DNA of 34,022 bases from Pseudomonadota bacterium (GTDB taxonomy: Bacteria; Myxococcota_A; Polyangia; Polyangiales; JAFGIB01): contig JADGRE010000039.1 of the NCBI GenBank assembly GCA_017881185.1, positions 1 through 34,022 on the forward strand. Reading direction: 5' to 3'. The number at the start of each line of letters is the position of its first letter. Position 1 is the stretch's first letter. Position numbers and translations under genes: made by a program. Of the stretch, positions 1 to 9,191 are shown piece by piece. The notes beneath the pieces were generated by a model. It did no database searches. It had not been told where the DNA came from and saw only the letters and a program-made list of their open reading frames with translations.

Positions 1-1638
1 GGGCTGCAAGACGTGCAAAACGAGATCGACGTGCTGGAGCTTCCCACCTTCGCGCGCGCACAGCGCTACACCTCCGACAGCATCTGCTGCCACGACTTCC
101 GCGACGTCGACCCAGACCACCCGCAAGCAGGCGCTGCGCTCGCTGCGGCCGATGCCTGGCCCGCATCACGCGCCCGCTTCATGCCCGCACGCGACAGCTG
201 GCTCGTGGCAGGCGCACTGCCTGAGCGTGCTGTGCGCATCGCGCGTGCCGATGGCTCCGCCGCGCTGGCCGTCGTCTACTCCGGCAGCCGCGAAGCACAG
301 ACCTTCGACGTCGATGCCAAGACCGGCGCGCTGAGTGCGCACGAGGACGCAACGCTGGGCTTGTACCGCACGGGGCTTGGTGCCAGCGACGCGGTCGCGC
401 TCGACGACGGTCACGCACTGGTTGTGGTCAATCGTCTGGGCGAGTCGCTGACGTGGCTCGATCTCACGAAGCCGCCGGCACCCAAGCCGCACGAGGTGGT
501 CGTGGGTGACACCAGCGCCGGAGCGTTCCCCGCCACGGACGTCGAGCTCGGCGAGGCCCTCTACATGCTGACGGCGGCGCTCTCGATCGACGGCGACGTC
601 AGCTGCGCACATTGCCATCGCGATGGTTCGGCGATCGGCAAACAAGTCAGCATGCCGTATCTGGCGCACCCGGACTGGGGACTGCGGCAGATCATGCCCC
701 TGCGCGGCAACTACGACAGCCGCCCGTGGTTCCTCGAAGCCTCTGTCGATGACAAGACCGGTGTGCCCGAGCTGAACGAGCTCGCGCGCCAGGAGAACTT
801 CTGCTGCGAGCAGCTGGACGCACGCGTCTGGAGCCACTACCCCGCCCGCGCGCAATGCCAGACAACGCCTACCCTCGCGGGCTGCAACCACGTGTTGCAC
901 TGCGAGAGCGATCCGCCGAGCGAGTGCGGCAGCGGCGCATGGGCGGGACGGGCATTGACCCGCGACGCGCATTTCCGAGAAGCCGCCAAGCGTGTGTTGG
1001 GCCGCGACCACAGCTTTGGCGACGCGCTCACCACGACCGTGCGCGACAGCCGCGGCAAGGCGACGCAAGCGCCAATGCCCCTCGACTTTGCGGGCGCCCA
1101 GCGCGCGCTCGGTCTGTTCTTGCTCGCGACCAATCGTGCGCTGCCCAACCCGAACGCCGCGGCGGGCACCGCCTGGGTGGAACAAGGCCGCAGTCTTTTC
1201 AGCTCGAATGCCGTGGGCTGCGCCAGCTGTCATCCGCTGCCGGTGGCGGCGACCGCACGCGCGACCAGCGCCACGCCCGCGCACGCGCCGCTGCGCTTTT
1301 CCTACGTGGTCACGCCGCTGCGACGCGGCGATACCCTCGAAGATGTGGAGCTGGTGACGCCCAGCTTCGTGCACGCCTACCCCGACACCGTGCAGACCGC
1401 GGCCGGCCTGCGCATCGGCGCTCCCAGCCTGCGTGGCAGCTGGGACCGCGTGAGCCTCTTGCACCACGGCATGGCCCACTCGCTGCTCGAAACCCTGGCC
1501 ACGCCCGGCCACCCGGCGCTGACGATGAGCCAACAAGGCTGGAACAGTCGCGATGGTCAGCTGGACACCCATGGCAGCACTTCCCAGCTGTCGGCGAGCG
1601 AGCTTCGCGCGCTGCTGGCCTTCGTGCAGACGCTGTAG
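1..1638 (+). CDS. Di-haem cytochrome c peroxidase/MauG-like protein, 5' end missing
   Basis: The reading frame is open from base 1 and the GTG at 13 has no ribosome binding site, so the gene most likely begins left of the window; about 545 residues are visible. Two CXXCH haem c motifs are seen, CAHCH (bases 604-618) and CASCH (1219-1233), about 205 residues apart, which is the arrangement of di-haem peroxidases and MauG-like proteins. The region before the first haem reads like a YVTN-type beta-propeller (repeated blades with DDGHALVVVNR-like strands). The C-terminus has the conserved RGSWDR and HHGMAHSLLETL stretch typical of the family. Several extra Cys lie between the haems (FCCEQ, QCQ, GCNH, HCESD, ECG), suggesting disulphides in an exported protein. 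The natural electron donor or substrate cannot be told. It converges with the HEAT-repeat gene 53 bases downstream. Confidence 0.85.
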   Translation, partial: GLQDVQNEIDVLELPTFARAQRYTSDSICCHDFRDVDPDHPQAGAALAAADAWPASRARFMPARDSWLVAGALPERAVRIARADGSAALAVVYSGSREAQTFDVDAKTGALSAHEDATLGLYRTGLGASDAVALDDGHALVVVNRLGESLTWLDLTKPPAPKPHEVVVGDTSAGAFPATDVELGEALYMLTAALSIDGDVSCAHCHRDGSAIGKQVSMPYLAHPDWGLRQIMPLRGNYDSRPWFLEASVDDKTGVPELNELARQENFCCEQLDARVWSHYPARAQCQTTPTLAGCNHVLHCESDPPSECGSGAWAGRALTRDAHFREAAKRVLGRDHSFGDALTTTVRDSRGKATQAPMPLDFAGAQRALGLFLLATNRALPNPNAAAGTAWVEQGRSLFSSNAVGCASCHPLPVAATARATSATPAHAPLRFSYVVTPLRRGDTLEDVELVTPSFVHAYPDTVQTAAGLRIGAPSLRGSWDRVSLLHHGMAHSLLETLATPGHPALTMSQQGWNSRDGQLDTHGSTSQLSASELRALLAFVQTL

Positions 1639-1691
1639 CTACGGCCGGCGGCGCCACAACCGGCCCCGGCAGTGCGCTATGGTCCGCCGGC

Positions 1692-2540
1692 TCAGAGCGC
1701 CGGCGAGGAGCGCAACACGCGGTCGAGCACGCTGCGAACCTGCAGGTCCTGCTCGCGCACGAGCCCTTGCTCCGCCGTGGCACGTGACAGCGCCTGGGTC
1801 CGCTCGAGCGCGCGTGCGGCAGCCAGCCGGACCGTGGGCGCGAAGAAGCCCGAGTCGTCGCTGAGCACCTGCACCAGACTGTCGATTTGCTCGGGCGCGC
1901 GCGCCGCGATCGCGGCAATGGCCGCTACGCTCACCTCGGCGGAGACGTCGTGCACTGCCGCGAACACGGGCCCCAGCTCGGCACGCTCCGAGCTGTTCAC
2001 CAGGGCCGCGATGGCAGCGACGCGAGCCACGGGATGAAAGTAGCCCTCTGGGTTGCGCACCACCTCGAGCAACGCTGCGTTGGCCTGCTCCTGTCGCCGA
2101 CAAGCCAAGGCCTCGACCACCGCAACCGCCACGTCGGCGTTCGGATCGCGCAGCGCACGCACCAGGCCGCGCAGCGCCGCTTCGTGCGGGCTATCCGCCA
2201 GGCTGGTGGCGGCTCGAACGCGCTCTTGCCAATCACCCGCGCGTTCCAGCTGCAGGAGCAGCTCCTGCATCGAGACGCCAAGCGGCACTGGCCGCGCAGC
2301 AGGCACTGGCACGCGCGCCACCGGCGACCGCGCGGCCTGTGCGTCCCCCGGCTCGCTCGCCACGACCGAATCGAGCAGCGCCCCGAGCATCGGCCAGCGT
2401 GCTGCGACCGCGCTGAGCGCACGGTCGCCCATCTGCTGCACTCGCCCGGGCAAGCGTCCGCGCAACCAGCCCACGAGGGCACGCGCCACCACGACCGTCT
2501 CACGCACCCGCACACTGAGCTGCTCTTGCATACGCACCAT
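1692..2540 (-). CDS. HEAT-repeat protein at the end of the urease operon
   Basis: This 282-residue protein begins one base after the ureG stop (ureG TAG at 2544-2542, ATG at 2540), so it is almost certainly translated with ureG. The second half (about residues 95-265) is made of alpha-helical HEAT/PBS-lyase-like repeats, visible as recurring patterns such as ALRGLVRALRDPNADVAVAV, ARVAAIAALV and VRLAAARALERT. The first 60 residues form a basic, hydrophobic helix-rich segment with no clear signal peptide, followed by an Ala/Pro/Arg-rich linker. It is not a known urease accessory protein. Its position last in an operon that supplies UreD, UreE, UreF and UreG suggests a scaffold or partner for urease maturation or for the urea transporter; that role is inference. 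UrtB from the same operon also carries HEAT-like repeats. Confidence 0.8.
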   Translation of the reverse strand: MVRMQEQLSVRVRETVVVARALVGWLRGRLPGRVQQMGDRALSAVAARWPMLGALLDSVVASEPGDAQAARSPVARVPVPAARPVPLGVSMQELLLQLERAGDWQERVRAATSLADSPHEAALRGLVRALRDPNADVAVAVVEALACRRQEQANAALLEVVRNPEGYFHPVARVAAIAALVNSSERAELGPVFAAVHDVSAEVSVAAIAAIAARAPEQIDSLVQVLSDDSGFFAPTVRLAAARALERTQALSRATAEQGLVREQDLQVRSVLDRVLRSSPAL

Positions 2541-2541
2541 C

Positions 2542-3150
2542 CTACGCCTGCAGCAAGCCCTGCGTCTCGATGAAGCTGACGATCGCTGGCAGACCCTCGC
2601 CCGTCTTCAGGTTGCTGAACACGAACGGCCGCTCTCCCCGCTGTACCCGCGCATCCCGGTCCATGACCTCGAGCGAGGCGCCCACGTGCGGGGCGAGGTC
2701 GATCTTGTTGATCACGAGCAAGTCGGACTTGGTGATGCCGGGGCCGCCTTTGCGCGGGATCTTGTCGCCAGCGGCCACGTCGATGACGTAGATGGTGAGG
2801 TCCGACAGCTCGGGGCTGAAGGTCGCGGCGAGGTTGTCACCGCCGCTCTCGACGATCACGAAGTCCAGGTTGCCGAAGCGAGAGGCCAGCGCATCGACTG
2901 CCGCCAGGTTCATCGAGGCATCTTCGCGGATCGCGGTGTGCGGACAGCCCCCCGTCTCCACGCCCACGATGCGCTCGGCCGCCAGCGCCTGTGCACGCAC
3001 CAGAAATTGCGCGTCTTCCTTCGTGTAGATGTCGTTGGTGACCACGGCCATCTGATAGCGCTCACGCATAGCGCAACACAGCGCGTTGACCAGCGCCGTC
3101 TTGCCGGAACCGACCGGACCACCCACACCCACTCTGAGCAGCTGACTCAT
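2542..3150 (-). CDS. ureG: Urease accessory GTPase UreG
   Basis: UreG is the SIMIBI-class GTPase that hydrolyses GTP to drive nickel delivery into apo-urease together with UreD, UreF and UreE in the cytoplasm. The 202-residue product has the P-loop GPVGSGKT at residues 11-18, the nickel-binding CPH motif at residues 69-71 within ETGGCPH, and the family stretches [15 protein letters not shown] and [12 protein letters not shown]. The frame is open up to base 3249, but ATG at 3150 is preferred because GGAGG lies at 3156-3160 with a 5-base spacer and the protein then starts exactly where the family does. It follows ureF by 13 bases and is followed without a gap by the HEAT-repeat gene. Confidence 0.97.
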   Translation of the reverse strand: MSQLLRVGVGGPVGSGKTALVNALCCAMRERYQMAVVTNDIYTKEDAQFLVRAQALAAERIVGVETGGCPHTAIREDASMNLAAVDALASRFGNLDFVIVESGGDNLAATFSPELSDLTIYVIDVAAGDKIPRKGGPGITKSDLLVINKIDLAPHVGASLEVMDRDARVQRGERPFVFSNLKTGEGLPAIVSFIETQGLLQA

Positions 3151-3163
3151 ATCTGCCTCCCTG

Positions 3164-3880
3164 TCACGACCGGAACAATCGCGAATACTGCGTCTCGTGC
3201 AACGCGCTGCCCATCGCGAAGCGCGGCGCGACCGCACCGATGTCAGCATCGGTCAGCTGGCTCGCGCGCTCTATCACCGGCGGCAAGCGCAAGAGGCCCG
3301 CCGAGAGCACGCGTTGTCCCGCGCTCTGTCCCAGCGGCAGCAAGCGCACCGCGGCGCTTGTCTGGCTCTCCAGCGTCGCCCACAAATAGCCTTCGAGCGC
3401 GGCCAAACGTGGGATCTGCCAACGCACCGCCGCCCATGCGAACGCCGCCACATAGCTGAGCTCGACGCGGGTTAGCTCGTCATCTTCCGACACCACCTGC
3501 AGCGTGCCGAGCAGGCGCCGGAGCGCGGCACCGATCTGCGCATCTTCCAGCGCCAATTCCTCGCTCTCGCGGTGCGCACGCAAGATCGCATTCCAGCGCA
3601 CGGCCCCGCTCGCATCATGAGCCTGCAGCGCATCGTGCACACGCAGGAGCACCGGCGCATCCAGCTGACCGATGGCGTGCTCGAGGAGGCCCAAGATCCA
3701 TTCGCGCGCGCTGGCTTCGTCGCGGACCCAGCCGGCATGCACGGCGTGCTCGAGCCCCTTGGAATACGCATAGCCGCCGATCGGCAGGCCCGGACTCACC
3801 AGGCGCAAGAGCGACGCGGTCCACGCTGGCAGCTGCGCCGTGGGCTGCGCTGACTGTGACATGGGGCTAGCGATGCTCAT
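3164..3880 (-). CDS. ureF: Urease accessory protein UreF
   Basis: UreF joins UreD and UreG in the complex that opens apo-urease for carbamylation and nickel insertion and acts as the activation regulator of UreG. The 238-residue all-helical product shows the family signature near the N-terminus, [20 protein letters not shown], and the C-terminal conserved SAGQRVL segment (family form GQ..). Two starts are possible: ATG at 3880, overlapping the end of ureE by 14 bases, or ATG at 3862, four bases past the ureE stop. Neither has a good ribosome binding site, consistent with translational coupling to ureE; 3880 is used here. The longer open frame further upstream is only the antisense-free shadow of ureE in another phase. 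Confidence 0.94.
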   Translation of the reverse strand: MSIASPMSQSAQPTAQLPAWTASLLRLVSPGLPIGGYAYSKGLEHAVHAGWVRDEASAREWILGLLEHAIGQLDAPVLLRVHDALQAHDASGAVRWNAILRAHRESEELALEDAQIGAALRRLLGTLQVVSEDDELTRVELSYVAAFAWAAVRWQIPRLAALEGYLWATLESQTSAAVRLLPLGQSAGQRVLSAGLLRLPPVIERASQLTDADIGAVAPRFAMGSALHETQYSRLFRS

Positions 3881-4412
3881 GTGGGTGTTCGTGACGGTGG
3901 TGATGATGAGGTTCGTGGTCATCGTGGTCATGCGCGTGCGAGTGAACGGGCTCGGCGTGCGCATGGGCGCGCGACGCCGCGCCCAGCTGCGCCTGCGCGT
4001 ACGCACCCGACTCGGGCTCGAAAGCCGCCAGCTGCTCGCACACGTCCAGACCCAACTCGCGCAGCATGTCGTCGAGCACATGGTCGTGCTGGTAGCGCAG
4101 CGTTCCCACCGCAATCTGCAACGGCACGTGCCGGTTGCCCAGGTGGTAGGCCGCGCGTGCCAGCAGCAGTGGCTCGCTCGTGCTCGCATCCGACACAGAC
4201 TCGACCGCCGCGAACACGGCGTACACGCGCCCCGCGTCATCGAGCAAGCGATCTCCGTGACGCAGCACGCTGCCACGCGCGAACACGATCGCGACGTCGA
4301 CACCGGCATCACTGCGCGTGCGCAAGCGGCTGCGTTTGCGCTCGTCGTAGCGCAGCGTGAGGCTGTCCTGAGGCTCGCTGTTGGGCTGCGCCCTACGCTC
4401 TATGCGCTGCAT
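3867..4412 (-). CDS. ureE: Urease accessory nickel metallochaperone UreE
   Basis: UreE binds nickel and hands it to UreG during urease maturation. The 181-residue product has an N-terminal UreE domain (LTLRYDERKRSRLRTRSDAG), then the metal-binding core with the hallmark HLGNRHVPLQI and the following YQHDHVLDDML segment containing the conserved dimer-interface His. The last 32 residues are extremely His-rich, about 15 His mixed with Asp, Glu and Pro, a nickel-storage tail as in Klebsiella-type UreE. ATG 4412 lies 14 bases after the ureC stop with a GGTAGG-like ribosome binding site between them. The stop overlaps the most likely ureF start. Confidence 0.95.
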   Translation of the reverse strand: MQRIERRAQPNSEPQDSLTLRYDERKRSRLRTRSDAGVDVAIVFARGSVLRHGDRLLDDAGRVYAVFAAVESVSDASTSEPLLLARAAYHLGNRHVPLQIAVGTLRYQHDHVLDDMLRELGLDVCEQLAAFEPESGAYAQAQLGAASRAHAHAEPVHSHAHDHDDHEPHHHHRHEHPHEHR

Positions 4413-4426
4413 GAGACACCTACCCT

Positions 4427-6130
4427 TCAAAACAGGAAGTAACGTTGCGCGAGCGGCAAGCTCGTGGCTGGCGCGCAAGTCAGAAGCTGCCCGTCGGCCC
4501 GCACTTCGTAGGTCTGCGGGTCGACTTCGATCTTCGGCAGGTACGCGTTGTGGATCAGATCGCGCTTGCGCAGCGCACGCGTGTTGCGCACCGGGCTCAC
4601 GCTCTTGCCAAGACCCAGCTGCGCCGCGATGCCCGCCGCACGCGCAGCTGCCGACACGAACAGCGTCGAGCACGCCTGCAGCGCCTTGCCGTAGGCGCCG
4701 AACATGCGCCGATAATGCACGGGCTGCGGCGTGGGAATGGATGCATTCGGATCGCCCATCGGCGCCGCGACGATCATGCCGCCCATCAAGATCATCGCCG
4801 GCTTCGCGCCAAAGAACGCTGGCTTCCACAGCACGAGGTCCGCGCGCTTGCCAACCTCCACGGAGCCCACTTCGTGCGCAATCCCGTGGGTGAGCGCGGG
4901 GTTGATGGTGTACTTGGCGATGTAGCGCTTGACGCGGAAGTTGTCGTTGTCCGGACCATCCTGCGGCAGCCGTCCGCGCTGGGTCTTCATCTTGTGCGCG
5001 CTCTGCCAGGTGCGACACACCACTTCACCCACCCGTCCCATGGCCTGCGAGTCCGACGACAGCATGCTGAAGGCGCCCAGATCGTGGAGAATGTCTTCCG
5101 CCGCGATGGTCTCGCGACGAATGCGCGACTCGGCAAACGCGACGTCCTCGGCCACGCTCGGGTCGAGGTGATGACACACCATCAACATGTCCAGGTGCTC
5201 GTCGACCGTGTTCACGGTGTACGGTCGCGTCGGGTTGGTGGAAGACGGCAGCACGTTGGCTTCGCCGCACGCCTTGATGATGTCCGGAGCATGCCCACCG
5301 CCTGCGCCTTCGGTGTGATAGGTGTGAATGGCTCGCCCCTGGAACGCAGCAAGCGTGGTCTCCACGAAACCGGCTTCATTGAGCGTGTCCGTGTGGATCG
5401 CCACCTGCACGTCGTGCAGCTCGGCGACACGCAAGCAGCAATCGATCGCCGCCGGTGTGGTGCCCCAGTCCTCGTGCAGCTTGAGCCCCATCGCGCCGGC
5501 GACCAGCTGCTCTTCGAGCGCCTCGGGCAGACTCGCATTGCCCTTGCCGAGCAAACCGATGTTCATCGGCAGCACATCCGCCGCCTGCAACATGCGATGC
5601 AGGTTCCACGGCCCTGGCGTGCAAGTGGTGGCGTTGGTGCCGGTGGCAGGGCCCGTGCCGCCGCCGATCATCGTGGTCACGCCGCTCATCAGTGCTTCGT
5701 CGACCTGCTGCGGACAGATGAAATGGATGTGCGAATCGACGCCGCCTGCGGTGACGATCAAGCCTTCGCCCGCAAGCGCCTCGGTGCCAGGCCCGATCAC
5801 GATGCTCACACCAGGCTGAATGTCGGGGTTACCGGCTTTGCCGATGCCCGCGATGCGTCCGTCTTTGATGCCGATGTCAGCCTTCACGATGCCCCAGTGA
5901 TCGATGATCAGGGCGTTGGTGATCACGAGGTCCACGCTCTGAGCGCTCGGCAGCTGGCTCTGACCCATGCCGTCACGAATCACCTTGCCGCCGCCGAATT
6001 TCACTTCCTCGCCGTAGATCGCATAGTCGCGCTCCACTTCCACGAACAACTCGGTGTCCGCCAAGCGCACGCGGTCGCCCGTGGTCGGTCCGAACATCTC
6101 GGCATAAGCCCTGCGTGAAACACTGCGCAT
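4427..6130 (-). CDS. ureC: Urease alpha (catalytic) subunit UreC
   Basis: UreC is the large subunit of the di-nickel amidohydrolase that hydrolyses urea to ammonia and carbamate. At 567 residues it is the standard length and even keeps Klebsiella numbering: nickel ligands H134 and H136 in DSHIHF, carbamylated K217 in GLKLHEDWG, flap C319 and H320 in [10 protein letters not shown], and D360 in LSSDSQAMG. All catalytic residues I checked are present, so the enzyme should be active. ATG 6130 sits two bases after the ureB stop. The C-terminus ends QRYFLF, a usual urease ending. The three structural subunits are separate genes, the normal bacterial arrangement rather than the fused Helicobacter or plant type. 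Confidence 0.98.
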   Translation of the reverse strand: MRSVSRRAYAEMFGPTTGDRVRLADTELFVEVERDYAIYGEEVKFGGGKVIRDGMGQSQLPSAQSVDLVITNALIIDHWGIVKADIGIKDGRIAGIGKAGNPDIQPGVSIVIGPGTEALAGEGLIVTAGGVDSHIHFICPQQVDEALMSGVTTMIGGGTGPATGTNATTCTPGPWNLHRMLQAADVLPMNIGLLGKGNASLPEALEEQLVAGAMGLKLHEDWGTTPAAIDCCLRVAELHDVQVAIHTDTLNEAGFVETTLAAFQGRAIHTYHTEGAGGGHAPDIIKACGEANVLPSSTNPTRPYTVNTVDEHLDMLMVCHHLDPSVAEDVAFAESRIRRETIAAEDILHDLGAFSMLSSDSQAMGRVGEVVCRTWQSAHKMKTQRGRLPQDGPDNDNFRVKRYIAKYTINPALTHGIAHEVGSVEVGKRADLVLWKPAFFGAKPAMILMGGMIVAAPMGDPNASIPTPQPVHYRRMFGAYGKALQACSTLFVSAAARAAGIAAQLGLGKSVSPVRNTRALRKRDLIHNAYLPKIEVDPQTYEVRADGQLLTCAPATSLPLAQRYFLF

Positions 6131-6132
6131 GC

Positions 6133-6444
6133 TCAGCCTCCGAGCTTTCCCATGATGCGGGCGCGAAAGCCGAACACCGCGCGCTCGCCGGCCAGTGCCA
6201 CCAGCTCGACGCTGCGTGCTTGACCCGGCTCGAAGCGCACAGCCGTTCCGGCGGCGATGTTCAGGCGGAAGCCGCGCGCCGCTGCGCGATCGAAGTCGAG
6301 CGCGGCGTTGGTCTCGTAGAAGTGGTAGTGCGAACCGACCTGAATCGGCCGGTCGCCGGTATTGCGCACCTCGATCGTGGTCAGCTCGCGCCCCACATTG
6401 AGCTCGATCTCGCCCTCGGCAACCAAGACTTCACCCGGTGTCAT
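6133..6444 (-). CDS. ureB: Urease beta subunit UreB
   Basis: The 103-residue small beta subunit packs against UreC in the (UreABC)3 urease. It shows the family pattern [20 protein letters not shown] at the start, then [20 protein letters not shown] and the [19 protein letters not shown] core, all close to full conservation. The start codon overlaps the ureA stop by four bases (ATGA), and ureC starts two bases after its stop, so the three structural genes should be made in matched amounts. Confidence 0.97.
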   Translation of the reverse strand: MTPGEVLVAEGEIELNVGRELTTIEVRNTGDRPIQVGSHYHFYETNAALDFDRAAARGFRLNIAAGTAVRFEPGQARSVELVALAGERAVFGFRARIMGKLGG

Positions 6445-6761
6445 ACGGAGCCCTGCCGATCGACGATGGGGTGGTGGACGGTCACGAGCTTGGTGCCATC
6501 CGGGAACGTAGCCTCCACTTGGACTTCGTCGATCATCGACGCGACGCCATCCATCACCTCGGCCGCACTGAGCAGCGTCGCGCCGTAGCTCATGAGCTCG
6601 GCGACGCTGCGACCATCGCGCGCGCCTTCCATGATGGCCGCCGAGATGAACGCGACCGCTTCCGGGTAGTTCAGCTTGAGACCGCGCGCCTTGCGACGCT
6701 CGGCCAAGAGCGCGGCCGTGAAGATCAGCAGCTTGTCTTTCTCGCGAGGTGTTAGTTCCAT
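6441..6761 (-). CDS. ureA: Urease gamma subunit UreA
   Basis: The 106-residue gamma subunit starts [20 protein letters not shown] and has the strongly conserved [20 protein letters not shown] segment and the [18 protein letters not shown] ending, so it is unambiguous. It is a structural subunit of the urease trimer. It follows ureD by 10 bases and overlaps ureB by four. Its length is slightly over the usual 100 residues because of a few extra C-terminal residues (DRQGSV). Confidence 0.97.
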   Translation of the reverse strand: MELTPREKDKLLIFTAALLAERRKARGLKLNYPEAVAFISAAIMEGARDGRSVAELMSYGATLLSAAEVMDGVASMIDEVQVEATFPDGTKLVTVHHPIVDRQGSV

Positions 6762-6771
6762 GAGCTTTCTC

Positions 6772-7650
6772 TCAGGTACGCCAGATGCGAGGCACCACGG
6801 CCGTCAAGCCCAGCAGCTGGGGTCGCAAGGCCACCCACAAGTTGGTGAAGCAGGCACGTGCGCGTTCGGTGCTCGGGCCGAGATAGCGCGCCACCAGCAC
6901 ATCGCCGATGCACGATGCCGAGACCAGCTCGCCGGCGGTGACGGTCAATGGCGATTTGAGCGCTTCGCGTGCGAGCGGGGCAAGCTCCAGTGCCTGCAAA
7001 CCAGGCGCCGTGCACAGGAAGGTGCCCACGACCGGCTCGCCCGCGAGCCCCCAGGCAGCCTGCAACGCCACGTTGCCCCCGACATACACGGCGCGCTCCA
7101 GGAACAGCGGTTGCTGGTCGCGCCACAGCTCGAGACGTTGGCGCAAGGTACCGTGCGTGAAGCGCTCCCCCGAGGCGGGCCGACCCAGACACACGATCTC
7201 CCAGCCGAGGAAACGCGCATCGCCCGTCAGCTCGGCGCGCGTCAGCAGCTCGGTGTGGGTCCCGGCGAACGCGATCACTTCCTGCGGCAACCATTCGATG
7301 CACCCGCCAGCGGCAACCTGCAAGCGCTGCGTCTGCTTCGCCATGGCTCCCGCGCTGCGATACAGCTTGCACGCACCGGGTGTAGTGATCAGCGCGTGCG
7401 CGCCACCCCCCAGTGTCAGCTCGATCTGCAGCTGGTCGCCGCCGACCAGGCCACCGGGCGGATGCAGCAGGATCACCTGGCAGCTGCCATCGGCTTCCGG
7501 ATAGAACGCGCGCTGCACGCGCAGCGGCCCGTGGTGTGCTCGCTCGCACAGCACCGTGCGCGCACCCGCACGCGCAAAGCCGAGCTGCAGCTGCGCGTGC
7601 CAACCTGCTTGCTCCGGCGCACCCATCGAGTCTGCGATCCCTTTCATCAC
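6772..7650 (-). CDS. ureD: Urease accessory protein UreD
   Basis: UreD (UreH in some nomenclature) binds apo-urease and forms the tunnel-containing UreDFG complex through which nickel reaches the active site. The 292-residue product has the family blocks [41 protein letters not shown]-like [11 protein letters not shown] and [14 protein letters not shown]. The start could be GTG 7650, ATG 7647 or ATG 7626; none has a strong ribosome binding site, though an AAGGGA lies about 11 bases before 7626. It begins about 25 bases after the urtE stop, so the urea importer and urease form one transcription unit. Confidence 0.94.
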   Translation of the reverse strand: MMKGIADSMGAPEQAGWHAQLQLGFARAGARTVLCERAHHGPLRVQRAFYPEADGSCQVILLHPPGGLVGGDQLQIELTLGGGAHALITTPGACKLYRSAGAMAKQTQRLQVAAGGCIEWLPQEVIAFAGTHTELLTRAELTGDARFLGWEIVCLGRPASGERFTHGTLRQRLELWRDQQPLFLERAVYVGGNVALQAAWGLAGEPVVGTFLCTAPGLQALELAPLAREALKSPLTVTAGELVSASCIGDVLVARYLGPSTERARACFTNLWVALRPQLLGLTAVVPRIWRT

Positions 7651-7674
7651 GGGCGTTCACGCACGCGTACCTTT

Positions 7675-8364
7675 CTAGACTGCGAGGTGCCGATGCACGA
7701 GCGTGTCGTCCAGCTCGCGCATCGCGCCGGCCGCAACGCTGCGCCCGCGGTCGAGAATGCTGAACTGCTCGCCGACCTTGCGCGCGAAGGCCAGCTTCTG
7801 CTCCACGAGCAGCACCGTGATGCCAGCTTCCGTGCGTAGCCGCGTCACGATGTCGCCGATCTGCTGCACCACGTTCGGTTGAATGCCTTCGGTCGGCTCG
7901 TCGAGAATCAAGAGCCTCGGCTCCAGCGCCAGCGCGCGTCCGAGCGCGAGCTGTTGCTGCTGACCGCCCGACAGATCGCCGCCACGACGGTGCAGCATGT
8001 CTTTGAGCACGGGGAACCAAGCGAACACACTGTCCGGAATGTGGCGTTTGCCGCGCGCTGCCAGACCCACACGCAAGTTCTCCTCGACGCTCAGCTGCGC
8101 GAAGATCTCGCGACCCTGCGGCACGTAGCCGATGCCCGCGCGCGCCCGCGCCTCGGGCGGCTGACCCAAGAGCTCTTTGCCAGCGAAAGTTATCGACCCC
8201 GTGCGTGGGCGCAGTAGCCCCATCAAGCTCTTCATCAGCGTGGTCTTGCCGACGCCGTTGCGACCCATCACGCACACGCAGCTGCCCTCCTGCACCTCGA
8301 GCTCCACGTCCCATAGCGCGTGGCTCTGGCCGTAAAAGTGGTTGAGTCCGCGTACGCTCAGCAT
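7675..8364 (-). CDS. urtE: Urea ABC transporter ATPase UrtE
   Basis: UrtE is the second nucleotide-binding subunit of the UrtABCDE high-affinity urea importer, on the cytoplasmic face. The 229-residue product has Walker A GRNGVGKT, Q-loop PQGREIFAQL, signature LSGGQQQQLALGRAL, Walker B LLILDEPTEGIQP and the H-loop position occupied by VLLVEQKLAFAR; the TEGIQP and VEQ forms are typical of the LivF/UrtE branch rather than generic ABC proteins. ATG 8364 is chosen over the longer open frame because GGGAGGTG lies just upstream and the domain starts directly (MLSVRGLNHFYGQS). The start overlaps the end of urtD by seven bases. Confidence 0.96.
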   Translation of the reverse strand: MLSVRGLNHFYGQSHALWDVELEVQEGSCVCVMGRNGVGKTTLMKSLMGLLRPRTGSITFAGKELLGQPPEARARAGIGYVPQGREIFAQLSVEENLRVGLAARGKRHIPDSVFAWFPVLKDMLHRRGGDLSGGQQQQLALGRALALEPRLLILDEPTEGIQPNVVQQIGDIVTRLRTEAGITVLLVEQKLAFARKVGEQFSILDRGRSVAAGAMRELDDTLVHRHLAV

Positions 8365-9191
8365 CCGGCACCTCCCAGGTTGCCGGCTTCCGAGCCGAGG
8401 TACACCTCGATCACCTTGGGGTCGTTCTGCACCTGCTCCATCGAGCCCTCCGCGAGCACGCGACCTTCGTGCAACACCGTCACGCGCTTGGCGATGTCGC
8501 GCACGAAGTCCATGTCGTGCTCGACCACCACCACGGTGTGCTCGCCCGCGAGCGAGACCAAGAGCTGCCCCGTGCGCTCCATCTCGCGCTGTGTCATGCC
8601 CGCGACCGGCTCGTCGACGAGCAAGATCTTCGGGTCCTGAGCCAGCAGCATGCCGATCTCGAGCCACTGTTTCTGCCCGTGGGACAAGAGCCCGGCGGGC
8701 GCATGGGCTCGCGTCGGCAGGCCGATGGTGTCGAGCACCGCAGCGATGCGATCGCGCGCCTCGGACGACAGGCGTGCGAACAGCGAATGAAATGCCGTCT
8801 TCTTGGTCTTGAGCGCCAGCTCGAGGTTTTGGAACACGCTCAAGTTCTCGAACACCGTGGGCCGCTGAAATTTGCGACCGATGCCGAGCTCCGCGATCTG
8901 CGCCTCGCTCAGCTCCGTGAGGTCGATGGTGCGACCGGACATGAACACGCGACCACTGTCCGCGCGGGTCTTGCCCGTAATCACATCCATCATGGTGGTC
9001 TTGCCTGCGCCGTTGGGTCCGATGATGCAGCGCAGCTCGCCAGGATCGAGCAGCAGCGTCAGGTCGGTGAGCGCCTTGAAGCCGTCGAAGCTCACGCTCA
9101 CGTTGTCGACCCACAGCATCGTGGGATCGCTGAGCGTCGCGTGTGCATGATGCGTGGCCTGGCCGTGAGCTTGGCTCTGCGCTTGGGTCAT
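8358..9191 (-). CDS. urtD: Urea ABC transporter ATPase UrtD
   Basis: UrtD is the LivG-like nucleotide-binding subunit of the urea importer. The 277-residue product has Walker A GPNGAGKTT, Q-loop FQRPTVFENLSV, signature LSHGQKQWLEIGM (the SHGQKQWLEI form is characteristic of UrtD), Walker B KILLVDEPVAGMT and H-loop VVVEHDMDFV. The first 24 residues are an unusual His/Gln/Ala-rich extension before the ABC domain. The ATG overlaps the urtC stop as ATGA, preceded by AGGTG. It overlaps urtE, so the two ATPases are translationally linked and would form the heterodimer that powers UrtB and UrtC. Confidence 0.96.
   Translation of the reverse strand: MTQAQSQAHGQATHHAHATLSDPTMLWVDNVSVSFDGFKALTDLTLLLDPGELRCIIGPNGAGKTTMMDVITGKTRADSGRVFMSGRTIDLTELSEAQIAELGIGRKFQRPTVFENLSVFQNLELALKTKKTAFHSLFARLSSEARDRIAAVLDTIGLPTRAHAPAGLLSHGQKQWLEIGMLLAQDPKILLVDEPVAGMTQREMERTGQLLVSLAGEHTVVVVEHDMDFVRDIAKRVTVLHEGRVLAEGSMEQVQNDPKVIEVYLGSEAGNLGGAGC

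Noticed and set aside
1643..1665. Inverted repeat GGCCGG/CCGGCC between two convergent genes, as a terminator
   Set aside because: Only six base pairs, self-palindromic in GC-rich DNA, and no T-run follows on either strand.
4445..6118. A 557-codon plus-strand open frame opposite ureC
   Set aside because: Antisense shadow of a fully conserved urease subunit; composition is His/Arg/Val-rich without motifs.
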